From: Onchidella celtica
Taxonomy: Eukaryota; Mollusca; Gastropoda; Systellommatophora; Onchidiidae
Assembly (NCBI GenBank): GCA_963931925.1
Contig: OZ007569.1
Coordinates: 44,362,521 to 44,426,520, forward strand
Reading direction: 5' to 3'
DNA: 64,000 nt
A program made the position numbers and the translations under genes. Below, one piece after another: positions 1 to 9,412 of the stretch (position 1 is the stretch's first letter; each line of letters opens with the position of its first letter). The notes under the pieces were generated by a model, which was not told the origin of the DNA, made no database searches, and saw only the letters and a program-made list of their open reading frames with translations.

Positions 1-1362
1 AGCTTGAAAGTGACGTACAAGCCAGAGCATCGGAACGAAGGATGCGGCGAAAGAGCTTGAGACTATAAAACAAAAACATTCATCTGGTGACTCATAGACT
101 AGTAACAGACATTCAGATGTTCCGTTCTTGGAAATGGGCAAGATGTTGAATAATAAAGAAAGTGTAACAGTAGAATCTGGACAAAAAGACACACTGTCCA
201 ATCTAAGTTACAAAGGTAACCAAACGTTACGCTTACAGGACAACACTGTACTATAAGAACATTGACAGTCGAGAAGACATTAACATCTTTACACAGGAGC
301 AACTGCCGCAACCACAATAACCACAAGAACAGAAGATTAAAAACCTCACCTCCAGCTTCTGAACTGAAACTGCAACTTTTTCAAATAACGTCAAATAAAT
401 AAAAATACAGGTAAGATCTGTGTTTGTCGGGGAACTCAGCCGAAGGCCACTTGACAGTAGACGTATGGACATTCTGTTATTTAAATAATAAAGTAACCAC
501 TAGAGAACAGATATGAATTAATCTAAGCGCTTTTAGCTCGCAAGCATGCTTTAGGCCTTGGTTTAGATCATTCTTTTCTGAGGGATCTCAAGTCAAAACT
601 GTTGTTGTGTCCTCCAACAATCACATAGATCACAATATATTAAGCTAGCTGTCTGTATACACAGGGTAACTACCATCTGTAGATCCACATTAAGAAATAT
701 ATATCCCTGTCCAGACCAACGATAACTCAACACAGACAACCTACGGATTCCATGTGTAAACAATAACAAATTTGTAATCGTAATTTAAAAATACATGATT
801 AATGTGTAGTCCTATTTAATAATCAGTGTATGGCGAAGTAAAATGTAGCTTCTTCTGTAGACCTTTATTCCACGTTTGAGTCAGATAATAAGTATGACTG
901 CGCATTGTGTAAAACTCTTTCTGTATGTTTGCATCGTAGCAAGTTTTATTGTAACGGATGGCAGGTTGATCTTGATATCTGTCTCTAGATAATAGTAATA
1001 GCAGTGGAAATTAGTAACAGATTTTAACTACAATACAATTCACTGCAGTTACAATGTTCTCTAACATAAAGAATAACAATAAAAAAATCGCTATAGACGG
1101 TAAAGCTTCACCGCAGTTACAATAATCTCTAGTACTAGCATAAGGAAACAACATAATTATTTTGCTTTAATGTCAAACATGTTTTCAATTGGAGTTACAA
1201 TAATCACAAGCAAAAGGGAAAAATACATTGTTAAGTTATATTCTGATATGATATAAATAATCATAAATAACCTTAGCACAAGAAATATTAAATTTTTTAT
1301 TAGTACTGAATTCATTACATTTAAGATAATCTCCAGCACAAGCAAAACTAGATTGCTACTTA
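1..1362. other. Non-coding flank, 3' of the broken ankyrin gene
   Basis: No open frame here resembles a protein. The stretch is AT-rich. From about 1040 to 1340 a degenerate motif reading roughly cagttacaataatctct recurs three or four times about 75 bp apart, suggesting an old tandem repeat. The last five bases before the LTR element (1363-1367, GTGTC) are one copy of its target-site duplication, so this stretch was joined to position 8046 before the insertion. Confidence 0.6.
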
Positions 1363-1367
1363 GTGTC

Positions 1368-1987
1368 TGTAACAGCTGAGGTTGTTCTAGCACGTTATAG
1401 CAGGGGGGAGTTAGTTGATCTAACTACAACCCTTTAGAAAACGAAACTATTACAGCTGTAAAATAAATAAACACGAGATCCGACGATAGATTAAATAATA
1501 CTAAAGTTTAATAACTGTATAGTGAACAATAAATTACTAGGAAGACACCAGCGAAACTAAATATCTACGCCACACAAAAGGAAACTCACTTACTCACCGA
1601 CCAACCACTCACACAGGTCTATATATATAAACATTCCTACAGAAACTTCCCGAAATAAACGTTACCTTTGCCCTCGCACAAACTAACCAATCACGCATCA
1701 ATACGTCATCAGGTTACATCACTCAAGGCCAAATCTGGCGTAAACATTCGTATCCACAACGTTATCGAATATTCGGGAACATACTAATATTTACTGAACG
1801 AGTCAAAACACCTGACAACAAGCGAGCAAGGAAAAAAACTACTCACTAGAAAAGAACGTCAGGTCACGGAGTACAGTACACTCTGGCGGTTGTCAACAAT
1901 AAAATGAAAAAAGTAGTGGACACATGCTCAGCCACCAGCACAACAACAAAACCGGGGGATGGCAAGGGGTAGCCCGCAGATGCTACA
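1368..1987 (-). repeat. 3' LTR of the Gmr1-like element
   Basis: This 620-bp LTR begins tgtaacagctgagg and ends gatgctaca on the plus strand. It matches 7417-8040 except for about six base changes (for example at the tagcagg/tagtagg and gggggatgg/gggggaggg positions) and a 4-bp difference in a TA run near 1622-1630. Because the element reads leftward, this left copy is the 3' LTR. Confidence 0.95.
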
Positions 1988-2000
1988 CAACTCCCCAATT
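1988..2000 (-). other. Probable polypurine tract
   Basis: Immediately inside the 3' LTR, the minus strand reads aattggggagttg before the LTR start. The purine block ggggag is in the expected place for the plus-strand primer. It is short and interrupted by TT, so the call rests mainly on position. Confidence 0.4.
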
Positions 2001-2749
2001 TAAGTTGAATATCTTTCAACTCCAAAAACATTATACAGCGTCTGCACTATCGTGAAATAATCTTATAGCACTCCCAATCTCACAAAGGTAGTTGCTAATT
2101 CTATTACAATTAATAACAATTTCAGTGTCTTCCCGAATGTCATCACAAATACAATACAATGCAGTGTACTTTGCCTCACTAATACCATAACTAATACAAT
2201 ACCGTCATTGCTTCCCAATAGTAGGCCTACTGGTCAAAATAACACAACGCCACCACTGTGGTGAAACAATGGTCAATGATATTATTACAAATCATATAAG
2301 GTGAAACGATGGCCCATCGTTTACATAATGCTTCGTGCACGAATCTTAGCATATAACTTGTTGTACATAACATGGTTATCTCCAAAATGTATAACTCATA
2401 CGTACAATGGCAAAAATACCAATACATACCGACCACTGATTAGGGTCTTTCTTCATCATATTAGGTCAAAACAAGTTACAACATTGCAATATAACACAAA
2501 CACTGCTTGCTCGCAGTCCCCATTTGGGTTACATTTTCCAAAAATTACACCAAGTTCCATTGGTAACTAATATGACATAGCATAAAATCAAAATGTGACT
2601 AACACATCATGACTCTCTATCAGCCATCAATTCAATATTCAGTCACAGGTGAACTATGTCCCCAATTACAGTACAATACTGCCGTCCTAGAAATTCATCT
2701 AGTAGGCAAAAGTATGGGTTACAATGCATTTCACTGATGGTGTACTACT
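2001..2749 (-). other. Non-coding 3' region of the LTR element
   Basis: About 750 bp lie between the RNase H stop codon and the purine tract. Short open frames exist on both strands but none has a recognisable domain, so I see no env gene or accessory ORF here. Confidence 0.6.
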
Positions 2750-4777
2750 TTAAAATACCCTGCTCAGGAAATCGGCACAGACATTTTCTCTGCCTTTTAC
2801 GTAGTGAATTCTGAATCGATAAGACTGTAAAAATAAACTCCATCGTAATAACTTTGGACTGTCAAACTTGGCAGAGTTCAAAAACTCTAATGACCGATGG
2901 TCAGTTTGGAGCACAAACTCCTTTCCATACAAATACAAAGTAAACTTTTTTACAGCCCAAACAAAAGCTAAACATTCGCGCTCTGAGACCGAATGTTTTG
3001 TCTCACGAGGCAATAGCTTACGACCAGCACATGCCACAGGGTACAACTTTCCCTCGTGTTCCTGCATAAGACTAGCGCCTAATCCGCGATCTGATGCATC
3101 AGTTACTAAGACAAACTCTTTGGAAAAATCTGGCAAACATAACACGGGTTTGGAGATAATGACATTCTTCAAAGAGGTGTACGCTTTCTCCTGCGTTTCA
3201 TCCCACTGAACTATATTGGGCTGACCCTTTCTAAGTAAATCAGACAATGGTGATGCAATCGCTGAAAAGTTAGGAATAAATTCATGGTAATATCCCACTA
3301 ATCCTAAGAATGCTTTCACTTCCTTCTTAGTGGTGGGTCTGGGTGCGTCTCGTACCTTACATACATTCTCTTCTAACAGGCCAATCATACCTTCTCCCAC
3401 TGAGTGTCCAACAAAGTCTACTTCAGACGTTCCAATCAGACACTTCGATGGTCTTGCAGTTAATCCAGCTTGGTCCATCCTCTGCAGTAAGTCCTTGAGA
3501 GTCTTCACATGCTCGTCGAATGTCTCTGTATGAATCAGCATGTCGTCCACATATGCTGTCACATTGTTCATTCCACGGATCAATGGCTTTACGATCCTGT
3601 TCAGCGTGGCTCCTGAGTTCATCATTCCAAAAGGCATCCGAATGAATTCATAGTGTTCGCCCATGGTGACGAACGCCGTCTTGGGAATGTCTTGCTCTCG
3701 AACTTTCACTTGCCAGTATCCCTTGCTCAGGTCAATCCGAGAGAATAATTTTCCTCTCGAGAGACTCTGAAACACTTCTAATGGCGCTGCTGTCGGATGA
3801 GGGTCGAATACTGTGATCTTGTTTAACCTCCTGTAGTCGATGCAGACTCGGTTGGATCCGTCCTTCTTCTTGACGACAACAATAGGTGAAGCATAAGCTG
3901 ATGAGCTCCTTCGAATGATGCCCAGCCGTTCCATGGTGCTAAGCTCCTCCTTCAATGAGTCGCGCATAGCGCAGGGCACCGGGTATGGTCGTTGACGAAC
4001 TGGTACTTCTGTCGTCAGGTCGATGCGATGTTCACCCAACTGGCAGCATCCAGGGAGATTGGTGAAGACGTGCTGGTAATTCTTCACCACATCGCAGAGT
4101 TCTTGACGTTGTTCCGATGTCAGTTGCGTTCCATACTGGACATCTCTGTAGCCTTCATTCTGGTCCCAGCTTCCTAGGTCGGCAAGGTTCTCCGTCGTTA
4201 CACCGTTGTCGCCTTCCAGGTCGCAGTCCTCGATGATTGTCATGCCAGCTGACTCCACGGATTGACTCTTGTCCATCATGTCGTCCTCTGCCAGTACAGT
4301 CTCAGCACTATCACCGCCGCCGTCCTTTATGGCGTTGACATGTTCAGGCGTGGTATCTCTCCTACTGTTGTCCATCCCACACATCTCGGTCACAATAGGT
4401 CTCGGTTCCATTGCCACTGCTGCTGCTTTTGACGTCCTTGGAATGTATCTCTTGAGGAGGTTGGCGTGCAAGGTCTTTTCTTTTGCACCCATCTTGACTC
4501 TATAGTCGTTAACACCGACAACTGAGACTACCTTATATGGTCCCTTCCATTGGACTAGGAGCTTGTTAGTGTTCGTCGGCAGTAGCACCAACACTTTATC
4601 TCCGGGGCGGAACTTCCTCTCTCGCGCCTTCCGGTCGTAGTAGGTCTTCTGTCTACCTTGAGCCTTGGAGAGTTCTTCCGCCGCTAACTTCCATGTGTCC
4701 TCCAGCCTCTCACGTAGTTCCATGACGTACTGGTAACTGGTCTTCGTTTCCGGCTCCTCTCTACGTCCTTGGTCCAT
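2750..4777 (-). CDS. pol: Integrase C-terminal tail, reverse transcriptase and RNase H of the LTR element
   Basis: This 675-residue frame starts inside the integrase C-terminal region, with the GPY motif near residues 79-81 and a chromodomain-like run after it. An acidic linker follows (about 130-215). The RT spans about residues 240-460, with the RIDLSKGYWQVKV block, the PFGMMNSGAT block and the catalytic YVDD at 409-412. RNase H occupies about 550-675 with the acidic residues D560, E601, D626 and D669 visible. All expected catalytic residues are present. The frame differs from the upstream integrase frame and overlaps it by 94 bp. The shift falls inside integrase rather than at a domain border, so it is more likely a one-base mutation than programmed frameshifting. 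The Met at 4777 is therefore probably not a natural start. Confidence 0.93.
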   Translation of the reverse strand: MDQGRREEPETKTSYQYVMELRERLEDTWKLAAEELSKAQGRQKTYYDRKARERKFRPGDKVLVLLPTNTNKLLVQWKGPYKVVSVVGVNDYRVKMGAKEKTLHANLLKRYIPRTSKAAAVAMEPRPIVTEMCGMDNSRRDTTPEHVNAIKDGGGDSAETVLAEDDMMDKSQSVESAGMTIIEDCDLEGDNGVTTENLADLGSWDQNEGYRDVQYGTQLTSEQRQELCDVVKNYQHVFTNLPGCCQLGEHRIDLTTEVPVRQRPYPVPCAMRDSLKEELSTMERLGIIRRSSSAYASPIVVVKKKDGSNRVCIDYRRLNKITVFDPHPTAAPLEVFQSLSRGKLFSRIDLSKGYWQVKVREQDIPKTAFVTMGEHYEFIRMPFGMMNSGATLNRIVKPLIRGMNNVTAYVDDMLIHTETFDEHVKTLKDLLQRMDQAGLTARPSKCLIGTSEVDFVGHSVGEGMIGLLEENVCKVRDAPRPTTKKEVKAFLGLVGYYHEFIPNFSAIASPLSDLLRKGQPNIVQWDETQEKAYTSLKNVIISKPVLCLPDFSKEFVLVTDASDRGLGASLMQEHEGKLYPVACAGRKLLPRETKHSVSERECLAFVWAVKKFTLYLYGKEFVLQTDHRSLEFLNSAKFDSPKLLRWSLFLQSYRFRIHYVKGRENVCADFLSRVF

Positions 4778-6576
4778 AGTTGTCGTAAGATGTGCATTGG
4801 TCCTCTCACAGTTCTCCCATACAGCAACTCGAATGGGGCAAACTTGGTCGACTCTTGGGGAACTTCACGATATGCGAAGAGCAGCGGGTTGATGTATCTG
4901 TGCCACTGCTTGGGTTGCTCTGCGCACAGTCGCCTTAAGGTCTTCTTCAGTGTGCTGTTAAATCGCTCCACCAACCCGTTGCACATAGGGTGGTAGACTG
5001 TAGTGGTCGACTGTCGAATTCCCAGTAGTCTATTCGTTTCCTTCATGACATCTGACATAAACTGGGTCCCTTGGTCCGACAAGATCTCTTCGGGCACACC
5101 CAAACGGCTGTAGATGTTCACTAAGGCTTCTGCTACCGTTTCTGCGTCGATCTTCTTCAAGGGTGTGGCTTCGGGGTGACGAGTAGCGTAGTCTATGTAC
5201 ACCAGGATATACCGATGTCCACCTTCACTTGGGGGGTCGATAGGTCCTACTAAGTCCACGGCCACTCGCCTAAATGGTACGTCCACTACTGGCACACTCT
5301 GCAGGTGCACCTTTGGGGTCGCTCCTTTGTTCACCGTCCTCTGGCATATGTCGCATGAGCGGCAGTATCTCGCGACGTCACCTTCAATTCCAGGCCAATA
5401 AAAATTGCTCATAACTCTGTCTTTGGTTTTCTTCACGCCGAGGTGTCCTCCGACGATCGAGTCGTGGGCTACACTCAGTACATACTCTCTCAGTTTCTCG
5501 GGTAGTACCACTTGCCTTATAACCGTCGCCTGTCTCAGGTCCTTGTAGATCCGGTACAGTACTCCTCCATGTTTCTCAAAATGAACAGATTTATTGCCTC
5601 TATTAGTTGGGATCTTCTTCTGCTCTAACTTCCTAATGACTTCGTCTTCTTCTTGGAGTCGGATAAGTTCCTCTCTATCCACTCCCGCGTGCCGTTCTGC
5701 CCTCGGCACCTTCAGCGACGTAGACCGGTCCTTCCTCTTCTCCTGGGCCCTCGTGGTCACCGCTCCTACCATCACCTCAGTATCAGGGTCGTACGGATCC
5801 TTCGCTCCGTCCACGTTCCCGACTACTAGGTCGCAGATGGTCTCCGGGAGACACAGCGCCGTCACTTTGCCCGCCAGGTAAGGCGTCTTCACGTCGATAA
5901 CGGCTTTCTCCGCCGCTAGCAAGGAGTTATCGATCCTCGCGATAAGTTTCTTCCCACCGGTGAGCTGTCCGTCGTCCACCAGTGGTCGCCGCACCATTAC
6001 ACCTTCACAGCCGGTATCTCTTAGGACATCTACCGCTCGATTTCCAATCAAGCCCTTCATCACTGGTAAATTCAGTTTCTCCACGGTCCTTCCGTCACTG
6101 CATCCTCCGCAAGTAACAGGCACCGCTAACTGTAGCTTCCCGTCCTTCATTACCGCTTGAACGTTGATGCTGGTGTCAGTCGTCGTCACATCTTGTCTTG
6201 ACGACTCGTCCGCCGCTATAACTACGGCCGCCGCCGCCTTGTTCGGCTTGCCTCGTCCCATTTCCTTCTGGGCTGGACACATCCTCCGAACGTGGCCTGG
6301 CTTTCCACAAAGGTAACATTTCAACTCACCTTTGTCGTTTAACTTGGTACGACACTCCGTCGTCTTGTGTCCCGGCCTCTGGCACCTATGGCAGACCTGT
6401 GGGCTTCTGTCTCCGTTGGGCCTCTGTCGCACTGGCCGGCTCTGCAGTCTGGCGCTCCCGCTGAGCGTCCGGTTCCTCGCTACCAGGTACGCCTCCGCTG
6501 AATCTGCGATGTCCTGTAGCGTCTTTGGTTTCCTCTCCCTCACATGGGTTGCAAGGTCTGGTGGGCAAGCATCCAT
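4684..6576 (-). CDS. pol: Nucleocapsid, retropepsin and integrase part of the LTR element
   Basis: This 630-residue frame begins in the last part of gag. Two CCHC zinc knuckles lie at residues 62-75 (CHRCQRPGHKTTEC) and 87-100 (CYLCGKPGHVRRMC). A retropepsin active site DTG is at 187-189. Integrase follows: zinc-binding H371, H378, C408 and C411, then catalytic D441, D501 and E537, with the canonical 35 residues between the second D and the E. The frame ends just past the core, where the reading frame moves to the next ORF. It is in the same frame as the gag ORF upstream, separated only by one stop codon, so gag, protease and integrase were probably one polyprotein. Confidence 0.93.
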   Translation of the reverse strand: MDACPPDLATHVRERKPKTLQDIADSAEAYLVARNRTLSGSARLQSRPVRQRPNGDRSPQVCHRCQRPGHKTTECRTKLNDKGELKCYLCGKPGHVRRMCPAQKEMGRGKPNKAAAAVVIAADESSRQDVTTTDTSINVQAVMKDGKLQLAVPVTCGGCSDGRTVEKLNLPVMKGLIGNRAVDVLRDTGCEGVMVRRPLVDDGQLTGGKKLIARIDNSLLAAEKAVIDVKTPYLAGKVTALCLPETICDLVVGNVDGAKDPYDPDTEVMVGAVTTRAQEKRKDRSTSLKVPRAERHAGVDREELIRLQEEDEVIRKLEQKKIPTNRGNKSVHFEKHGGVLYRIYKDLRQATVIRQVVLPEKLREYVLSVAHDSIVGGHLGVKKTKDRVMSNFYWPGIEGDVARYCRSCDICQRTVNKGATPKVHLQSVPVVDVPFRRVAVDLVGPIDPPSEGGHRYILVYIDYATRHPEATPLKKIDAETVAEALVNIYSRLGVPEEILSDQGTQFMSDVMKETNRLLGIRQSTTTVYHPMCNGLVERFNSTLKKTLRRLCAEQPKQWHRYINPLLFAYREVPQESTKFAPFELLYGRTVRGPMHILRQLWTKDVERSRKRRPVTSTSWNYVRGWRTHGS

Positions 6577-6582
6577 AAACTG

Positions 6583-7308
6583 CTATCTGACGAACAGGTC
6601 TCTCACTCCTTCGTAGGTCTCCTCCGTCTTCGACAACTTTATCCACCTCTCTAGATAGGTCTTGATCCTGGTCAAAAACATTCCAACATCTTCTCCATCT
6701 TCAGGCCTACCTTGTCTGAACATGAGTCTGTATCCGTCCTCTGACAGGTTGTACCTCTTCTGCAAAGCTTCCTTGACCTTGTCGTAGTCCTTGGCTTCGT
6801 CGATCGGTAGTCTGCAGAAGCACTCCAAAGCTCTCCCGGTCAGCAGGGCAGACAGTGATGTCGTCCAGGTGGATCTGGGCCATTCAGCTGTCTCGGCAAA
6901 CCTCTCAAACCGCAGCAACCAGCTATCCAGATCGTCCTTCTTGTCCTGAAATGCAGGTATCTTGGGTCTCTTAGAACTGGCGTGGTCGTCGGTCTTCTGC
7001 GCTGAGTCGTTGCCTCCACGTTGCTGGCGCATCCTCTCTGTCTCCAACTCGTGGTTCATCTTTTCCCTTTCCAGCTGTCGTTCAGCCTCCTTCTCCTGTC
7101 GTTCAGCCTCCTTCTCCTGTCGTTCAGCCTCCTTCTCCTGTCGTTCAGCCGCCTTCTCCCGAGCCTGTCGTTCAGCCTCCTTCTCCTGTCGTTGAGCCTC
7201 CAGCTGTCTTTCTTTTTCTAGGCCTTCACGGAGGTAGTCCCGTCTCTCCTGCCCAGTGAGCGCCATAGCGTCCGCTTCCTGGCTAAGCCTTCCAATAACC
7301 TCCGACAT
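6583..7308 (-). CDS. gag: Gag (N-terminal part) of the LTR element, ending at an in-frame stop
   Basis: The 241-residue frame starts 108 bp inside the 5' LTR. Residues about 28-90 are highly charged. They are built from a 7-residue unit (RQEKEAE and variants) encoded by tandem 21-bp DNA repeats at about 7078-7200, predicting a coiled coil. A capsid-like region follows (about 115-241), with the 'FxxWLxRFE'-like start typical of Gypsy gag proteins. The frame stops with TAG at 6583-6585. Coding potential continues in the same frame directly after it, so the stop looks like a nonsense mutation within gag and not a gag-pol boundary. Confidence 0.88.
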   Translation of the reverse strand: MSEVIGRLSQEADAMALTGQERRDYLREGLEKERQLEAQRQEKEAERQAREKAAERQEKEAERQEKEAERQEKEAERQLEREKMNHELETERMRQQRGGNDSAQKTDDHASSKRPKIPAFQDKKDDLDSWLLRFERFAETAEWPRSTWTTSLSALLTGRALECFCRLPIDEAKDYDKVKEALQKRYNLSEDGYRLMFRQGRPEDGEDVGMFLTRIKTYLERWIKLSKTEETYEGVRDLFVR

Positions 7309-7395
7309 GTTGTAGATAGCTTGTCAATGATATTCTACAATAAACTATGTAAATAAATCTACTAATTTTGATCTGGTCCGCTCGAATATGGTCGG

Positions 7396-7413
7396 ATCCC
7401 GGACGAGCCCCCA
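7396..7413 (-). other. Primer binding site complementary to tRNA-Pro
   Basis: Three bases inside the 5' LTR, the plus strand reads ATCCCGGACGAGCCCCCA. This is the 3' end of animal tRNA-Pro including the CCA tail. The minus strand is therefore an 18-base primer binding site of the kind also used by some vertebrate retroviruses. Confidence 0.88.
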
Positions 7414-7416
7414 ATA

Positions 7417-8040
7417 TGTAACAGCTGAGGTTGTTCTAGCACGTTATAGTAGGGGGGAGTTAGTTGGTCTAACTACAACCCTTTAGAAAACGAAACTATT
7501 ACAGCTGTAAAATAAATAAACACGAGATCCGACGATAGATTAAATAATACTAAAGTTTAATAACTGTATAGTGAACAATAAATTACTAGGAAGACACCAG
7601 CGAAACTAAATATCTACGCCACACAAAAGGAAACTCACTTACTCACCGACCAACCACTCACACAGGTCTATATAATTATATAAACATTCCTACAGAAAGT
7701 TCCCGAAATAAACGTTACCTTTGCCATCGCACAAACTAACCAATCACGCATCAATACGTCATCAGGTTACATCACTCAAGGCCAAATCTGGCGTAAACAT
7801 TCGTATCCACAACGTTATCGAATATTCGGGAACATACTAATATTTACTGAACGAGTCAAAACACCTGACAACAAGCGAGCGAGGAAAAAAACTACTCACT
7901 AGAAAAGAACGTCAGGTCACGGAGTACAGTACACTCTGGCGGTTGTCAACAATAAAATGAAAAAAGTAGTGGACACATGCTCAGCCACCAGCACAACAAC
8001 AAAACCGGGGGAGGGCAAGGGGTAGCCCGCAGATGCTACA
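7417..8040 (-). repeat. 5' LTR of the Gmr1-like element
   Basis: This 624-bp copy is nearly identical to 1368-1987. It is the promoter-bearing LTR for the leftward reading element. Its outer edge abuts the target-site duplication GTGTC at 8041-8045, inside ankyrin coding sequence. The ankyrin frame reads through into this LTR for about 40 residues and stops near 7917. Confidence 0.95.
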
Positions 8041-9412
8041 GTGTCATTGTCTTGTTTGTTGATATCAGCACCTCTTTCTAGCAAAGCTTGAACTGTGTTC
8101 ATGTGTCTCTTCTTTGAAGCCATCATTAAAGCGATTTTGCCATCATCATCTTGTCTGTTAGGATCACCTCCTCCCCTTTCCAGCAATGCTTCAAGCACGC
8201 CTACATTTCCTGCCTCGGATGCAATCATTATTGCATTTCTGCCACTAACGTCTTGAGTATTTGGGTCACCTCCATATGCTAACAGTAATTTAACGACTTC
8301 TGTATTTCCACTGCATGACGCCATCATTAATGCAGTCCTGTCAATATTGTAAGATTTGTTGGGATCACTTCCACCTTCCAGCAATGCCTCAATGACGTCT
8401 ATGTTTCCTCTTTCCAGTGCCACTATTAACGCGGTTTTGTTACTCTTATCCTGCATATTTGGGTCACCTCCCTTTTCTAACAGTGCTTTAACCACATGTA
8501 TATCCCCAGTGTCTGATGCAATCATCAGTGCAGTCTTGCCAAAGGCGTCATATGTATTGGGATCACTCCCCCCCTCTAGCAGTGATTTAATTATGATCGT
8601 ACAGCATCCCCTCTCTGAAGCTTTTATTAATGCCGTCTTGCCACTATTGTCTTGCCGGTTGGGGTCAGCCCCCCTCTTTAGCAAAGCTTTAACGATGACC
8701 AGGTATCCTCTTTCTGATGCCGTCATTAATGCAGTCTTGTCATTTCTGTCACGTCTGTTTGGGTCACCACCCCTTTCAAGCATTGTTTTAACACACTCAA
8801 GATATCCTCTCTCCGATGCCATCATTAACGCAGTCTTGCCGTTATTGTCGTGTTTGTTGGGATCACTTCCTCTCTGCAGCAGTGCTTTAACCACGTCGAT
8901 ATTGCCTCTCTCAATTGCCATCATTAACGCACTCCTGCCAACGCTTTTGTCCTTGGAAGGATTAACGTAACTGTAGTCTGCCATGTCGTCATACTTTATT
9001 TGTCCATAATTCACATCCAGCCATAAAATGTCATTGAAATCGGAATCGGGAAATTCTGTCAGATATACATTGACCACCCGACTCAACAAATCTTGGTATG
9101 AAATATTAACACTTGCGGTGGCTCCTTTCTCCACGAGCAGAGATATTGCGAAGGTTGCCTAGATACCTTTTTCAGAATCCAAGCTTATTCTCGGGTCAGT
9201 GATACATTCAGCAAGTAGTTGTAACCAATGAACCATAACCGTCCGATCTAAATGATCTACCAGATCAGGATCAGCTCCATGATCAAGCAGCAGGTTAAGA
9301 CATTCCAGATTATCTGCACACATCAGTGCAGTCATACCTTCATTGTCTTGTTTGTTAATTTCAGCATCTCTTTCTAGCAAAGCTTGAATTGTGTTCATGT
9401 GTCCCTTCATTC
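7917..9412 (-). pseudogene. ANK1: broken ankyrin-repeat gene, with a stop codon and an LTR insertion
   Basis: Two minus-strand segments, 9159-9410 and 8041-9134, lie in one frame and are separated by a TAG at 9159-9161. Across the stop the translation stays homologous to the C-terminal part of ANK2: an ankyrin repeat of the short 'MTALMCADNLECLNLLL' type, the block TVMVHWLQLLAE, then VEKGATASVNISYQ and FPDSDFNDILWLDVN. ANK2 goes on to its SOCS box from here. ANK1 instead carries nine regular 33-residue ankyrin repeats (about 8041-8955; consensus KTALMMASERG...VVKALLERGGDPN). The LTR element interrupts the ninth repeat. Before insertion the frame would have ended two codons later (ACT AAG TAG across the junction). 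The 5' part of the gene is missing: homology to ANK2 begins abruptly near 9412. It is probably non-functional. Confidence 0.88.

Larger units (their letters stand above)
1368..8040 (-). mobile_element. Complete LTR retrotransposon, Ty3/Gypsy-type RT with integrase before RT (Gmr1-like order)
   Basis: The element is 6.67 kb, flanked by GTGTC at 1363-1367 and 8041-8045. It starts TG and ends CA. The two LTRs differ by about six substitutions and one 4-bp indel, so insertion was recent. Read on the minus strand the order is LTR, tRNA-Pro primer site, gag with a coiled coil, two zinc knuckles, retropepsin, integrase, chromo/GPY-like integrase tail, reverse transcriptase, RNase H, about 750 bp of non-coding DNA, purine tract, LTR. 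Gypsy elements usually place integrase last. An upstream integrase joined to a Gypsy RT is the published Gmr1 arrangement. A stop codon in gag and a frame change inside the integrase tail make this copy defective unless they are sequencing errors. Confidence 0.93.

Noticed and set aside
2001..2749. Possible env-like gene downstream of RNase H
   Set aside because: The longest frames are under 90 residues, with no signal peptide or membrane segment pattern.
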